NCBI RefSeq assembly: GCF_002885955.2 | Contig: NZ_POQS01000005.1 | Span: 134,555 to 198,554 of the forward strand | DNA: 64,000 bases | Source: Achromobacter pulmonis | Lineage (GTDB): Bacteria; Pseudomonadota; Gammaproteobacteria; Burkholderiales; Burkholderiaceae_B | Direction of reading: 5' to 3' | Shown: positions 63,888 through 64,000 of the stretch, one piece after another | Layout: every line of letters begins with the position of its first letter | Numbering within the stretch: position 1 is the first letter of the stretch | The notes under the pieces: model-generated | Database searches by the model: none | Told to the model about the DNA's origin: nothing | What the model saw: only the letters and a program-made list of their open reading frames with translations | Made by a program: the position numbers and the translations under genes

Positions 63888-64000
63888 AAGGAATTCATCA
63901 CGCAGCCGGCGGTTGAACGATTCGATCAGCCCATTATCCGTCGGCTTGCCTGGGCGTGTGTAATCGAGGCCGTCGTTCGCCGCAGTAGGATATATCGCAT
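63888..64000 (-). pseudogene. IS3-type transposase remnant (partial, runs off window)
   Basis: On the minus strand the fragment reads DYTRPGKPTDNGLIES then FNRRLRDEFL, the DDE-domain end of an IS3-family OrfB. The homology stops at DEFL, close to the FMN dehydrogenase stop, and what follows (KGRIGATTRS) is unrelated. The 5' side lies beyond the right edge, so whether an intact element remains cannot be judged. Confidence 0.75.

Overview
The window is high-GC DNA with dense short-gap operons, many Bug-type (tripartite tricarboxylate transporter) solute receptors, LysR and IclR regulators, and the betaproteobacterial ilvI-ilvH-ilvC-pssA and rarA-serS orders. This fits the Alcaligenaceae (Bordetella/Achromobacter type). 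The assignment is by gene content and style only.

Layout. 1-3.2 kb: a minus-strand operon of a PLP D-amino-acid deaminase/aldolase-like enzyme followed by a peptide-type ABC transporter (receptor, then a permease cut by the window edge). 3.4-7 kb: a nitrilase-fold amidase, rarA and serS. 7.1-9.2 kb: small genes of unknown function, including a secreted PXPV-repeat protein, an ASCH-like protein and a possibly leaderless 65-residue gene. 9.2-17.9 kb: catabolic units (amidohydrolase, LysR, enolase-superfamily enzyme, Bug receptor; then IclR, MFS transporter, nitrilase, flavin-reductase-like protein). 17.9-24.4 kb: OmpA-family protein, tRNA-Ser(CGA), cation/proton antiporter, 3-hydroxybutyrate dehydrogenase, yaaA and a FUSC membrane protein. 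24.9-29.1 kb: ilvI-ilvH-ilvC-pssA. 29.2-35.3 kb: lipoprotein, rpsO-pnp, lipoprotein, threonine dehydratase and an orphan PIN protein. 35.4-40.9 kb: OafA-type acyltransferase, a split tRNA-Leu(UAA), and a nitrilase divergent from two translationally coupled LysR genes. 41-44.2 kb: CaiB-type CoA-transferase, shortened Bug receptor and HMG-CoA-lyase-type enzyme. 44.2-47.4 kb: UspA, tRNA-Ser(UGA), quinone oxidoreductase, tpiA and secG. 47.5-52.2 kb: LysR, HglS-type 2-oxoadipate dioxygenase, FMN 2-hydroxyacid dehydrogenase and Bug. 52.3-64 kb: tRNA-Leu(GAG), then an accessory catabolic region (zinc-less reductase, SDR, ThDP enzyme, aldehyde dehydrogenase, three Bug receptors, IclR, RraA-like protein, second FMN dehydrogenase) that reaches an IS3-type transposase remnant at the right edge.

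The most striking element is the tRNA-Leu(UAA) gene on the minus strand at 37597-37906. It is split after U34 of the anticodon by a 223-nt group I intron with clear P1, P2, P3, P4, P7, P8 and P9 elements and two GAAA tetraloops, so an ordinary gene search would see only two half-tRNAs. The right-hand catabolic region reads as a 2-hydroxyacid pathway: FMN dehydrogenase, ThDP lyase/decarboxylase, aldehyde dehydrogenase. That is the enzyme-class order of the mandelate pathway, here with Bug receptors for uptake. No CRISPR array, intact prophage or complete insertion sequence was seen.
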